The notes beneath the pieces are model-generated. The model was not told where the DNA came from. It did no database searches and was given only the letters and a program-made list of their open reading frames with translations. From NCBI GenBank assembly GCA_045612105.1, contig JAZKYL010000062.1, forward strand, positions 17,798 to 81,797: a stretch of 64,000 nt of DNA, written 5' to 3'. Below, one piece after another: positions 45,788-53,386 of the stretch (its first letter is position 1; each line of letters opens with the position of its first letter). This stretch comes from SVTX01 sp045612105. Lineage in GTDB: Bacteria > Bacillota > Clostridia > Oscillospirales > CAG-272. The position numbers and the translations under genes were made by a program.

Positions 45788-46228
45788 ATGGATGTGGCAG
45801 CTTTGATTGTTTCTATTATATCCCTATGTATCTCCGTTTTTGTTGCTGGGTGGCAAATTTATTGCTCTAAAAAACTAAACGATGCTAATTTGCAAGCCGA
45901 GTTTACTAAAAAAATTTTAAAAGACTATATGACGACCGAACTTCCTGAAGCATATTCTGTTATCAAATTCCCTGAAAATAAACTTTCAAATATTGATTGT
46001 CTGCAAAACGCTTTAAATCATTTTAGACAAGAATTGAAATTTTTAAAATTCTCTGATGAGCGATTTTATAAAAAGTTCAAAAAACACACTCAAAGCTTAG
46101 AAGACTATATTGTTATTAACTGTGGCAAAGAGTTTGACAATGATGAGCAAGGAGAAGTTTTGAAAAACATAGCAAAAAAACTATCAAGAATATATAAACT
46201 GGTAAATAAAAAATATCAAAACGGATAA
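45788..46228 (+). CDS. Single-pass membrane protein of the GHKL/STAS trio
   Basis: 146 residues, AGAGG upstream. Residues 3-25 form one transmembrane helix (VAALIVSIISLCISVFVAGW); the rest is soluble, charged and probably cytoplasmic (KKYQNG end). No family is recognised. It starts 13 bases after the STAS-like gene and ends just before a strong terminator, so the three genes form one operon. A membrane effector or sensor is the natural guess. Confidence 0.65.
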   Translation: MDVAALIVSIISLCISVFVAGWQIYCSKKLNDANLQAEFTKKILKDYMTTELPEAYSVIKFPENKLSNIDCLQNALNHFRQELKFLKFSDERFYKKFKKHTQSLEDYIVINCGKEFDNDEQGEVLKNIAKKLSRIYKLVNKKYQNG

Positions 46229-46253
46229 ATTTCTTCAGATGGCATATTCTTCA

Positions 46254-46295
46254 AAAAAGAGTCTTGTGACAACAGTTTCACAAGACTCTTTTATT
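46254..46295 (+). terminator. Terminator of the GHKL/STAS trio
   Basis: AAAAGAGTCTTGTGA and TCACAAGACTCTTTT form a 14-bp stem with a T-rich tail. Confidence 0.85.
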
Positions 46296-46354
46296 TATAG
46301 TTTGCATCATGCATTGGGAAATTTCTTGTTTCATGCTAAATTTTGGTTTCCATA

Positions 46355-46419
46355 TCGCAACGTTTTCGCAAACAACACTCAAAGCCCGTTCGCAAGAACG
46401 GGCTTTTTTGATATAATAA
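46355..46419 (+). promoter_or_regulatory. Conserved ~65-bp end motif, copy 4
   Basis: ATCGCAACGTTTTCGCAAACAA, then GCCCGTTCGCAAGAACGGGC, T6 and TATAAT (46411-46416). The stem here is perfect. Paired TTCCA repeats follow at about 46433-46509. Confidence 0.55.
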
Positions 46420-46538
46420 GGCTATCAACAAAACTTCCACTTCCCCGGCTTCCACTTTTGCTCCATTTCGATCAATCCAATAGTCCAAGCTTCCACAAAA
46501 GTTCCACAGTTTAAGCCCGTTTTAAGCCAAAATAACGC

Positions 46539-46567
46539 AAAAAGGAGCGAGCCGAAGCTCGCTCCTT
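46539..46567 (-). terminator. Terminator of rubredoxin
   Basis: GGAGCGAG / CTCGCTCC with a T-run on the minus strand, 36 bases after the rubredoxin stop codon; the bases around it are shared with 36.3 kb. Confidence 0.85.
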
Positions 46568-46603
46568 AAGTGGTTTAGTATTTAATTTTGGAATCCTTTT
46601 TGA

Positions 46604-46756
46604 TTATGCTTCCTCAAAAGCGTCCTTATCAAGTCCGCAGACGGGGCAGACGAAATCTTCGGGAACATCCTCCCAAGCGGTGCCGGGGGCGATGCCGTTA
46701 TCGGGATCACCGAGGGCGGGGTCGTATTCATATCCACAGGGGCAAACGTATTTCAT
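46604..46756 (-). CDS. Rubredoxin with CxCG first iron site
   Basis: 50 residues beginning MKYVCPCGYEYDPALGDP and ending CPVCGLDKDAFEEA; AAAGGA stands upstream of the ATG. It is a small cytoplasmic Fe(Cys)4 electron carrier, probably serving rubrerythrin-type peroxidases. The second ligand pair is the normal CPVCG, but the first is C-P-C-G, one residue shorter than the usual CxxCG. The 3' half is duplicated as a fragment at 36377, so its 3' end seems to be an integration site; the gene remains intact. Confidence 0.9.
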   Translation of the reverse strand: MKYVCPCGYEYDPALGDPDNGIAPGTAWEDVPEDFVCPVCGLDKDAFEEA

Positions 46757-46916
46757 AGTAAAATGTCCTTTCTTTATTTGATGTTTTCATTATTGCCAAA
46801 CATGGCGGTTTTTATTAAATTTTTAGGTGGGGGACGATGGAATTGCACCACCCATGCCGCTTGGATCCTCCATGTACAACGGGAGCAAGCCCCCGTTGCG
46901 TTGCAATATGATTATA

Positions 46917-46967
46917 TTAGCCGAAATATCTCTCAAGAAGTCCCTCGAACGCCTTGCCGTGTCTTGC
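46917..46967 (-). pseudogene. Rubrerythrin 3'-end fragment, att-like remnant
   Basis: The minus strand encodes ARHGKAFEGLLERYFG and a TAA, the exact C-terminus of the intact rubrerythrin. Homology stops at about 46967 within the DEARH codons, the same point at which the fragments at 18.7 and 49.5 kb stop. The rubrerythrin-type terminator is not seen next to this copy. Confidence 0.8.
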
Positions 46968-47042
46968 CTAGTCCGCATTCTTTGTATGATTTTATCCAAC
47001 TGAACTAAAAGTACCGGTATCACAGCATAAAAATACAACCTT

Positions 47043-49154
47043 TTAATATTGTATCATTGCCATGCTATGCGGAGGTATTTCAATTTTACATTGATCACCA
47101 TTTTTTGATACAGACAGACCTCTAATATCAAACACATGATGCGGCAAAAGGCTCTTTCCTTCATACAGTTTGCTTGATAATATATCTTTATTACATTCAA
47201 ACGAAAGCAGTTTATTAGTATCGTACGAAGGATTTATGATAGTAATTGTTACTATTCCGTCTTTTTCCGTTGCTACCACGCAATCATCGGCATAGTGGAG
47301 TACGCCTCCCGCGTGCGATTTCATAAGCGCAAGTGCCTGACCTGTCGCGGTAAGCGAAGCACCTTTAGGCATAACCTTGATCGCACTTTCGTTGACAGCT
47401 TCAAACTGACACGCAGCTCCTATTCCGCTACTTTGCGCTTCTTTGATAAACATATGCATCATCATACCGGTGAAAATGCCGTCGATCACACAGGACGGAC
47501 GATACCAACCGTACCACACGTTCCACTCGTCAAATGATATTTGGATCTTTTCATCTCCAAGAAGAGCTCGCATAGTTAGCACCTTGCTCCTCGCATTTTC
47601 CACCGCGCCAACACAGTCATTATACGATTCTTTGATTTCGTCCGCGGAAGAGTACGAAGAACCGTTTTTATATCTGCCTGCATAAAAATGCAAAGAGACA
47701 AATTTTGCTATATCGGCAAGCGGCTTTGCAGAATAATCCACCCATTCTTTATTAGGATAAGGTCCCGACGAACAGAACGTTAGATTTGGGGACACTTCCA
47801 GCATTTTTACACCGTTTGCCTTTGCAAGACGTGAATATCCGGCGGCAGTATTGTCTCCTTCCATATGCCCATAGCCCGCCTCGTTTCCAAGCGACCACAA
47901 TAATACATTATACGGCTCTTTATGTCCTCGCTCTGCTCTTATCCTGCCATATCTTGTCGTTTCTTCCCCGTTGCAGTATTCGACCCAAGCAGCATTTTCT
48001 TCAGGAGTGTTCCAAGCTATATTTATGGTAATAAACGGCTCTGCGCCTATCTCACGACAAAGTGCTATAAAATCATCCGTATTGATCTCATGAAAATCAT
48101 ATCCAAGCGTGTGCGGTTGAGTCTCCAAATGCAAATAAGATTCACACGGCGCTCGCTCATCAACGGGAAGCAAGCCGTCAAACCAGTTATATTCTCCCGC
48201 AAAATTTCCTCCGGGCCAACGAAGCAGCTTTATTCCTATCTCCTTCATAGCCTCAATAACGTCAAGACGCATTCCTCTGAAATTCGCTTTGTTCATAAGG
48301 GATACACAGCCAATATCAATACACCCCTCTGTGCAAAACGTAATTCTTATATCCCCGTCAGGATCACTCTGTATAGGAGATAATTCAAGAGTGTATCTTG
48401 CCCAGTTATCATCTTTACTGATCTTTAAAGAATCTCTCGCGTATATATTTTTTCCCCATCTGTCCGAAAGACTTACTTGAAGCTCCATATCAGTCGCGCA
48501 TTTTAAAACGACAGCAAACTCATACGTCTCATCAGACGAAATAAATATCTCGTGCTGTCCTATTCCGCTTTCCGTTCCATCGCAAAAATTAATTACCTGC
48601 TGTGAATTACATTCAAGCATTCTTTTCATATGGTAATGCTCACTGAAATGATGTGTATACGGAGCTGAAAATGTACAATACGTCATCTCGCCTATCACAT
48701 ACCATCCCTGTGCTACGCCCTCCATAGCCGACGGCTTGCCAACAAATTTGCGATTTTTAAGCATCTGGGCAGAAAGACCGTTGCAAACACTTGAACGCGT
48801 ATGCTCAAGATTGTTGCCGAAAAGATAAGGTGACACGATTCCGAAATTTTTTTTGTTAGAAAACTCAATTTTCTCTTGAGATTTAAAGTCAATTTGAGAC
48901 ATATTATCATTTGAATGAAGTAAATTACTACTCAACTCAAAATCAGCTATATTTCCTTCAAGTAGTTGTGCGATACTGACCTTCAATTCAACGGAGATCC
49001 TGTTAATTAAAGAAACATCAGGTGCGCTCAATCCTCTTTCCCATTTTGACACGGCTTTTCCTGAAACACCAATTATCTCTCCGAATTCATCCTGAGTGTA
49101 TCCAATATCTTTCCTTCTCTGCGCGATCAATCTGCCAATTTTGTTCATATCCAT
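47043..49154 (-). CDS. XRE helix-turn-helix fused to GH51-like alpha-L-arabinofuranosidase
   Basis: 703 residues from ATG 49154, chosen because GGAG lies eight bases upstream; the frame is open to 49304 but codons there read as linker without a site. Residues 1-60 are a Cro/C1-type domain (IGRLIAQRRKDIGYTQDEFGEIIGVSGKAVSKWERGLSAPD in two overlapping blocks). From about residue 95 the protein is GH51-like: ISPYLFGNNLEH-type start, LLRWPGGNFAGEYNW, WNTPEENAAWVEY, LLWSLGNEAGYG (acid/base Glu) and SFDEWNVWYGW (nucleophile Glu). No signal peptide. A sugar-sensing, DNA-binding enzyme is the inference; a moonlighting intracellular arabinofuranosidase is the alternative. Confidence 0.82.
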   Translation of the reverse strand: MDMNKIGRLIAQRRKDIGYTQDEFGEIIGVSGKAVSKWERGLSAPDVSLINRISVELKVSIAQLLEGNIADFELSSNLLHSNDNMSQIDFKSQEKIEFSNKKNFGIVSPYLFGNNLEHTRSSVCNGLSAQMLKNRKFVGKPSAMEGVAQGWYVIGEMTYCTFSAPYTHHFSEHYHMKRMLECNSQQVINFCDGTESGIGQHEIFISSDETYEFAVVLKCATDMELQVSLSDRWGKNIYARDSLKISKDDNWARYTLELSPIQSDPDGDIRITFCTEGCIDIGCVSLMNKANFRGMRLDVIEAMKEIGIKLLRWPGGNFAGEYNWFDGLLPVDERAPCESYLHLETQPHTLGYDFHEINTDDFIALCREIGAEPFITINIAWNTPEENAAWVEYCNGEETTRYGRIRAERGHKEPYNVLLWSLGNEAGYGHMEGDNTAAGYSRLAKANGVKMLEVSPNLTFCSSGPYPNKEWVDYSAKPLADIAKFVSLHFYAGRYKNGSSYSSADEIKESYNDCVGAVENARSKVLTMRALLGDEKIQISFDEWNVWYGWYRPSCVIDGIFTGMMMHMFIKEAQSSGIGAACQFEAVNESAIKVMPKGASLTATGQALALMKSHAGGVLHYADDCVVATEKDGIVTITIINPSYDTNKLLSFECNKDILSSKLYEGKSLLPHHVFDIRGLSVSKNGDQCKIEIPPHSMAMIQY

Positions 49155-49261
49155 AACCATTACTCCAAACGAAGAATTTGTATAATAATTATACACTTCT
49201 TTTGCTTTTTCGTCAACCGACTGTTGGTTTACCGCGTGCGCTTTTATGGAGTCGATTGTGT

Positions 49262-49333
49262 AATTTCCAAAATGCTTTCCAAAAGCGAGATTTTCAGACA
49301 TCAAAAAGCAGTGGAAGTTTCCAATAAAACTCC
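49262..49333. promoter_or_regulatory. Paired TTCCA repeats at left end of module II
   Basis: ATTTCCAAAATGCTTTCCAA and GTTTCCAATAAAACTCCAAA reproduce the layout at 18.48-18.56 kb; from 49305 on the two loci are nearly identical (AGCAGTGGAAGTTTCC...). Confidence 0.5.
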
Positions 49334-49369
49334 AAATTTTTGGACTTAATTCCCTTTTCAGACGACAAA

Positions 49370-49400
49370 AAAGAAGAGCAGACCGAAATCTGCTCCTCTA
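49370..49400 (-). terminator. Terminator of rubrerythrin 3' fragment II
   Basis: GAGCAGAC / TCTGCTC stem with T-run on the minus strand, as at 18.59 kb. Confidence 0.75.
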
Positions 49401-49432
49401 TGAATTTCCTTTATATTACAAGGCTTTCAGAA

Positions 49433-49492
49433 TCAACCGAAGTATCTCTGAAGAAGTCCCTCGAATGCCTTGCCGTGTCTTGCTTCGTCGCG
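49433..49492 (-). pseudogene. Rubrerythrin 3'-end fragment, left att of module II
   Basis: The minus strand encodes DEARHGKAFEGLLQRYFG and TGA. The 29 bases 49464-49492 are identical to 59924-59952 within the intact gene, and similarity ends sharply at 49492. The upstream frame (to 49657) has no rubrerythrin resemblance. It fits attL of an element whose attR is the end of the intact gene. Confidence 0.85.
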
Positions 49493-49657
49493 GTAGGTCG
49501 CGCGAATTTGGTGTTTACTTAACGAGTTATAGGTCTTTGAATAAGCTTTGATACGCAAAGAATTTGGAACGTTTTGGAAAGTCCAGTTCAAAAGATGATC
49601 GAAACGAGCGTTTTTGATAAAGATCCAGAATTTTTCCACGAACAAGGAGGATAACAA

Positions 49658-50878
49658 ATGGCGAAAACAACGTCAACCGGTGTGTTCCAGCTACCCAACG
49701 GCACGTGGGGCTTCAGATATGCCTTCATGCTTGACGGTAAGCAGAAAGACATCAGGCGCAACAAGGACGAAAATGGGAATCCATTCAAAACAGAGAGAGC
49801 GGCTACCAAAGCCAGAGAGGCAGCCATTATTCAAGTTCAAGCGGAATTGCTTCAGCCACCCAAGCCCACAAAGAAAAGAATGCCCGTAGCCGAGGTATTC
49901 AAGGAGTACTGCGAAACCGGGCGATGTGGAAAGGCTTACGGCACTACCAGAAAGCAAGACAGCCTTTGGAAGAATCATATATCCACAAAGTTCGGCAAAC
50001 GATACGTGGATGATATAAGTGTCGCCGAGGTGGTAGACTATTTGAGTTTTCTTTATTATCAGGAAGGCCGTGCTTACTCCTACGTTGAGTCATTCCTGAA
50101 GATGTTCTATCTCATATTCGGACAAGCATATTCCAGAAACTACTTGGATGTTGATACCTACAATAATCTTTGTGTTAATAAGAACACCAGAATTCATATG
50201 CCCAAGAGGAAGCTAGATGAAGATGATGAGATCGTGTCATTCAGCATTGAAGAAACAAATGATTTAGATGAATATTTCAAAGGTACCAATGCCGAAACAT
50301 CTTATCTGTTAGGTCGTTATTGTGGTCTACGTATTAACGAGTGCTATGGACTAATGTGGAGTAATATTGATTTCGATAACGACTGCATTCATATAGAGCA
50401 ACAGATGCAGTATCAAGAGGGCATTATTATGCTCTCTCCACTCAAAACAAGAAACGCCAAGCGCACTTTATATATGAACTCAAAGCTTAAGACCCATCTG
50501 CTCGCAGTCAAAGAAGCAATTGACGAAGCAAATATTCATAATGCCAAGGTCCGAAAGCAAAACCAAACTATGATAACAGACACAACTGGAAAGTCTATCT
50601 CTTCCCTGCTTCTCGTCAATTCATTAGATAACGGCAAGATTCAAACTGTCAACTCAATGAAATATCATTCCAAAAAGATCAAACAGACACTTGGTATAGA
50701 GTTTAAATACCACTATCTCCGCCACACCTACGGCACTCGCTTGGCTGAACAGAATATGCCCTCTCACCTACTCTGTAATCAAATGGGGCATGCCAGTAGT
50801 AAGGTTACTGAAAAGTATTATATCGCTATGTCCAAACATGGAGCAGAGATTATCAAGGATAAAATTGAGGCTATATGA
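49658..50878 (+). CDS. Tyrosine recombinase / site-specific integrase (module II)
   Basis: 406 residues, AAGGAGG before the ATG. Same organisation as the copy at 18823 and about 85 percent identical: arm-binding N-terminus (GVFQLPNGTWGFRYAFMLDG), GLRINECYGLMW, HYLRHTYGTR and MGHASSKVTEKYY with the nucleophile Tyr. It lies 165 bases right of the rubrerythrin fragment. The interval contains inverted TTCCA boxes (TTGGAACGTTTTGGAAAG at about 49562). Catalytic residues are complete. Confidence 0.92.
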   Translation: MAKTTSTGVFQLPNGTWGFRYAFMLDGKQKDIRRNKDENGNPFKTERAATKAREAAIIQVQAELLQPPKPTKKRMPVAEVFKEYCETGRCGKAYGTTRKQDSLWKNHISTKFGKRYVDDISVAEVVDYLSFLYYQEGRAYSYVESFLKMFYLIFGQAYSRNYLDVDTYNNLCVNKNTRIHMPKRKLDEDDEIVSFSIEETNDLDEYFKGTNAETSYLLGRYCGLRINECYGLMWSNIDFDNDCIHIEQQMQYQEGIIMLSPLKTRNAKRTLYMNSKLKTHLLAVKEAIDEANIHNAKVRKQNQTMITDTTGKSISSLLLVNSLDNGKIQTVNSMKYHSKKIKQTLGIEFKYHYLRHTYGTRLAEQNMPSHLLCNQMGHASSKVTEKYYIAMSKHGAEIIKDKIEAI

Positions 50879-50976
50879 TACTTAACTCTTCTTGTATCTG
50901 CTAAATTATATAGAATGACAATATTTTGTCCTCTGTTGTTATTCAAATAAATTACTGATATAAGGATGAATTAATT

Positions 50977-51363
50977 ATGGAAATTAAAGAAAAGACTACT
51001 GAAAAAGCTCCTGAAAAGATTGTCAACAAGACCACTGAAACACTTATTAAAGAACTTGAGACATTGAGTGATAAATCATTATATGATTTGTTTTGTTTCT
51101 TTTATAAACTGAATCACACCTACGGTCAAATGATTGATAATGAAACTTTCCAAGAGTTTTTAAAAGCATTTACAAGTAATCCATTTAGACCACCTGAGAA
51201 TGCGAAACTTAGAAAAGAACTCATAGATAATATGGTTAACTACTCCAGAGATCATATGAGTCTACTGACAGCCACCCTACTGCTCAAGAAGAAGTTTACT
51301 ATTGATGAAGTCATCAATAATTATTATTCAACTGTAGATGCTTTTGGATATGATATGTTTTAA
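50977..51363 (+). CDS. Uncharacterised 128-residue protein of module II
   Basis: No family recognised. The N-terminus is Lys/Glu-rich (MEIKEKTTEKAPEKIVNKTT) and the rest is predicted mostly helical (LYDLFCFFYKLNHTYGQMID...). AAGGATG stands upstream. A 5' remnant of the same gene survives in module I at 21464. Followed by a strong terminator at 51413. Confidence 0.65.
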   Translation: MEIKEKTTEKAPEKIVNKTTETLIKELETLSDKSLYDLFCFFYKLNHTYGQMIDNETFQEFLKAFTSNPFRPPENAKLRKELIDNMVNYSRDHMSLLTATLLLKKKFTIDEVINNYYSTVDAFGYDMF

Positions 51364-51412
51364 ATAAGGTCATTTTGATAGGACAAAATATCAAAGTGTT
51401 TACTTATAAATT

Positions 51413-51447
51413 AAGTTGGTGATCTTTTCAGATCACCAACTTTTTTT
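51413..51447 (+). terminator. Terminator after the 128-residue gene
   Basis: AGTTGGTGATC, TTTTCA loop, GATCACCAACT and T7. Confidence 0.88.
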
Positions 51448-51538
51448 GAATAATTATGCGGTAATTATGCGCTAAATTAAATGAAGAATATAAAAGGCTC
51501 AAGATATAGTTGGGCTTAGAAATGAGAGGAATTAAGAA

Positions 51539-52003
51539 ATGGATAACAAAACAAAGATTCAAAAAAGACAGTTAAGAAACACATTAGAGCGGCTTGATAA
51601 ACATCAGTTCAAGCTATTCTTAAACATCATCGTTCACTACTGGGCGAATTATAAGTTCTTTATGAGTAAGATGAATTTCTTTCACTTATGGTGTGAGTTG
51701 AATGAGCTTTGTCATGAGACAGATGAAAGCTTTCCTGATCAACACACGGATCATAAATTGATGAAGGATTTCTGTATTAAGCACCCCTATTATTTTGCAG
51801 ATATACTCGACCTCGGGCTAGTCAAAAAACTCTTCTGTGAGTATATGGATCAGGACCTAGATACAATTATAGATGCAACAATAAAACTCCACAGAGAAGG
51901 TTTAAGGGCTGCTTATGAGTACATAAACGAGGTCATGGGCTTGTCTGAAGACATTGATAAATTGGTATCTAATACTGAAGAACATATGAAAGAGTTTTCT
52001 TAA
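51539..52003 (+). CDS. Uncharacterised 154-residue helical protein of module II
   Basis: No family recognised. The sequence is Lys/Leu-rich and helical (KRQLRNTLERLDKHQFKLFLNIIVHYW). GAGAGGAAT precedes the ATG. AT-rich codon use like the other module genes. It is absent from module I, where the deletion removed it. Closed by the hairpin at 52031-52074. Confidence 0.6.
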   Translation: MDNKTKIQKRQLRNTLERLDKHQFKLFLNIIVHYWANYKFFMSKMNFFHLWCELNELCHETDESFPDQHTDHKLMKDFCIKHPYYFADILDLGLVKKLFCEYMDQDLDTIIDATIKLHREGLRAAYEYINEVMGLSEDIDKLVSNTEEHMKEFS

Positions 52004-52030
52004 TTTCTAAAATTTCATATATAACTCAAA

Positions 52031-52074
52031 ACAAAAAGACATTGAGGGCTCGAGGGCTTTCAATGTCTTTTTGT
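52031..52074 (+). terminator. Terminator after the 154-residue gene
   Basis: AAAAAGACATTGA and TCAATGTCTTTTT flank a 14-base loop. Confidence 0.85.
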
Positions 52075-52121
52075 TTGAAAAAAGTCGGGCTGTAAAAAAT
52101 AAATATTTATTTATATAATTA

Positions 52122-52197
52122 ATACATTAGTTAACAAGTAGAATTTGATCAAAGCAAAGCTTAATATGAAGCTATCTGAACTTGTTAACTAATGTAT
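52122..52197. repeat. 18-bp perfect inverted repeat
   Basis: ATACATTAGTTAACAAGT at 52122-52139 and its exact complement at 52180-52197, with 40 bases between. The arms contain GTTAAC and could be a protein-binding site or cruciform. Confidence 0.9.
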
Positions 52198-52263
52198 ATA
52201 AATAATAATTTATTATATAATTTTTTACTCCGCCACTTTTTACGTTTTACACCTAATGTATAA

Positions 52264-52304
52264 CTCTCTCTATCTCTCTATCTCTCTATCTCTCTATCTC
52301 TTTA
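52264..52304. repeat. CTATCTCT microsatellite
   Basis: About five copies of an 8-base unit (TCTCTCTA / CTATCTCT), strongly pyrimidine-biased on the + strand. Confidence 0.9.
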
Positions 52305-52507
52305 TATTTCTATATCTCTTGCTTTTGCAACTGTTACTTATTGTATATAATATAGCTTCTCTTATCTCCATATCTCACTTCTATTTCTACCAACCAACGC
52401 CTTAAATTCCACCACATATAGACTGTAAATTTAAACTGACAAATATGTTTTAAATATTTACTGACAAATTCTTTAGGATCACTATACAGCTTTTAGATCT
52501 AAGATTT

Positions 52508-52539
52508 TTACTAGTAATTTTGATAGAAATTACTAGTAA
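52508..52539. repeat. Hairpin of two palindromic TTACTAGTAA boxes
   Basis: TTACTAGTAATTT, loop TGATAG, AAATTACTAGTAA: a 13-bp perfect stem, while each arm also contains the self-complementary TTACTAGTAA. This is the geometry of a tandem operator or an iteron pair. Confidence 0.8.
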
Positions 52540-52694
52540 GCTTCGTAAGAAGCATTTTGATTAAAATATTATTATTTATTATTATTCTTTATTATTATTT
52601 ATGTTTAATATTCAGTCCAAATATGTCTGATTATTTAATCACTATAGTCTAAATTTTGAACCATTGATATTCAAAAATTGAACTATATATTTTA

Positions 52695-52723
52695 ATACAC
52701 CTACGCCGGAACGCAGGTGTATA
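52695..52723. terminator. Terminator of the winged-helix gene, module II
   Basis: ATACACCTACG and CGCAGGTGTAT stem beyond the stop at 52737; matches 21628-21660. Confidence 0.6.
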
Positions 52724-52736
52724 TCTTTTGTTGGTC

Positions 52737-53132
52737 TTAAAAAGACATTTCAAAAGCTTCATCTTCAGTATCATCAGCTGTGTTAGAATGCAACTCAAAG
52801 TCATTATAAAGCTTCTGAATGGCTCCAAGATCAAACTTGAAATATCTCTTTTTAGGCATCCCATGATATTTGATTTTGATAATGCCGTATGCTTCAAGCT
52901 CTTTACAAGCCACTAATTGCTGATGCCTACTAAGACCCGTGTTATAGTACATATTCTCAACCGTGCTGTAGAACCAACCGCCCTGCTGTAGTCCCTTGTG
53001 TTCTTTCCAATAAGTGTACTCAGAATAGATCTCCGATAACATAATCGCTGTATTTATATTGAATTTCCTTATAAACGGACGCGGAAGCCTCATGAAATCG
53101 CTCTTAAACATATTATCCAAATTTGCTTTCAT
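52737..53132 (-). CDS. Winged-helix DNA-binding protein, replication-organiser-like (module II)
   Basis: 131 residues, near-identical to the gene at 21671: FYSTVENMYYNTGLSRHQQ, then KELEAYGIIKIKYHGMPKKR and RYFKF. The winged-helix plus acidic tail resembles N-terminal domains of phage/plasmid replication organisers. In this module it faces an AT-rich block that could be its target origin, a feature missing from module I. Divergent from the serine recombinase. Confidence 0.65.
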   Translation of the reverse strand: MKANLDNMFKSDFMRLPRPFIRKFNINTAIMLSEIYSEYTYWKEHKGLQQGGWFYSTVENMYYNTGLSRHQQLVACKELEAYGIIKIKYHGMPKKRYFKFDLGAIQKLYNDFELHSNTADDTEDEAFEMSF

Positions 53133-53386
53133 TTGCTTTTAGAGCGGGCATTGAAATTTTATTATATAATGAGCCCACTCCCCTTTCAATATATAATACA
53201 GCAAATGAAAACACTTTTGATTTTGGTATCAATGCCCCACGATGAGCTTAATCCAGTATCAAAACAAACCTTTGCAAACAAAGTACTAATTTTTGCCCAA
53301 AAGCGCTTACAAATGGCTCAAAACACGGCATAATTATAGCATCAAAAGTAACTGAAGTCAGATCTAATGCTACACAGGAGGCCATT
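53133..53386. promoter_or_regulatory. Divergent control region, module II
   Basis: Conserved with 22067-22311, including CCCCACGATGAGCTTAAT, CAGTATCAAAACAAA and CATAATTATAGCATCAAAAG before the recombinase ribosome binding site. Probably shared operators or a recombination site. Confidence 0.5.

Larger units (their letters stand above)
52075..52694. other. AT-rich noncoding block of module II, candidate origin
   Basis: Some 600 bases without a gene, strongly AT-rich, next to the replication-organiser-like gene. It contains an 18-bp perfect inverted repeat (52122-52139 / 52180-52197), an 8-bp microsatellite (52264-52304), a hairpin of palindromic TTACTAGTAA boxes (52508-52539), and short AT repeats. 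Module I lacks it. Function is inferred. Confidence 0.4.

Noticed and set aside
49433..49657. 74-codon frame ending in rubrerythrin C-terminus as a real gene
   Set aside because: Only the last ~20 codons resemble rubrerythrin; the rest lacks similarity or a start site, so it is an att-type fragment.
52264..52304. CTATCTCT repeats as a CRISPR array
   Set aside because: The unit is 8 bases with no spacers; it is a microsatellite. No CRISPR array or cas gene was seen in the window.
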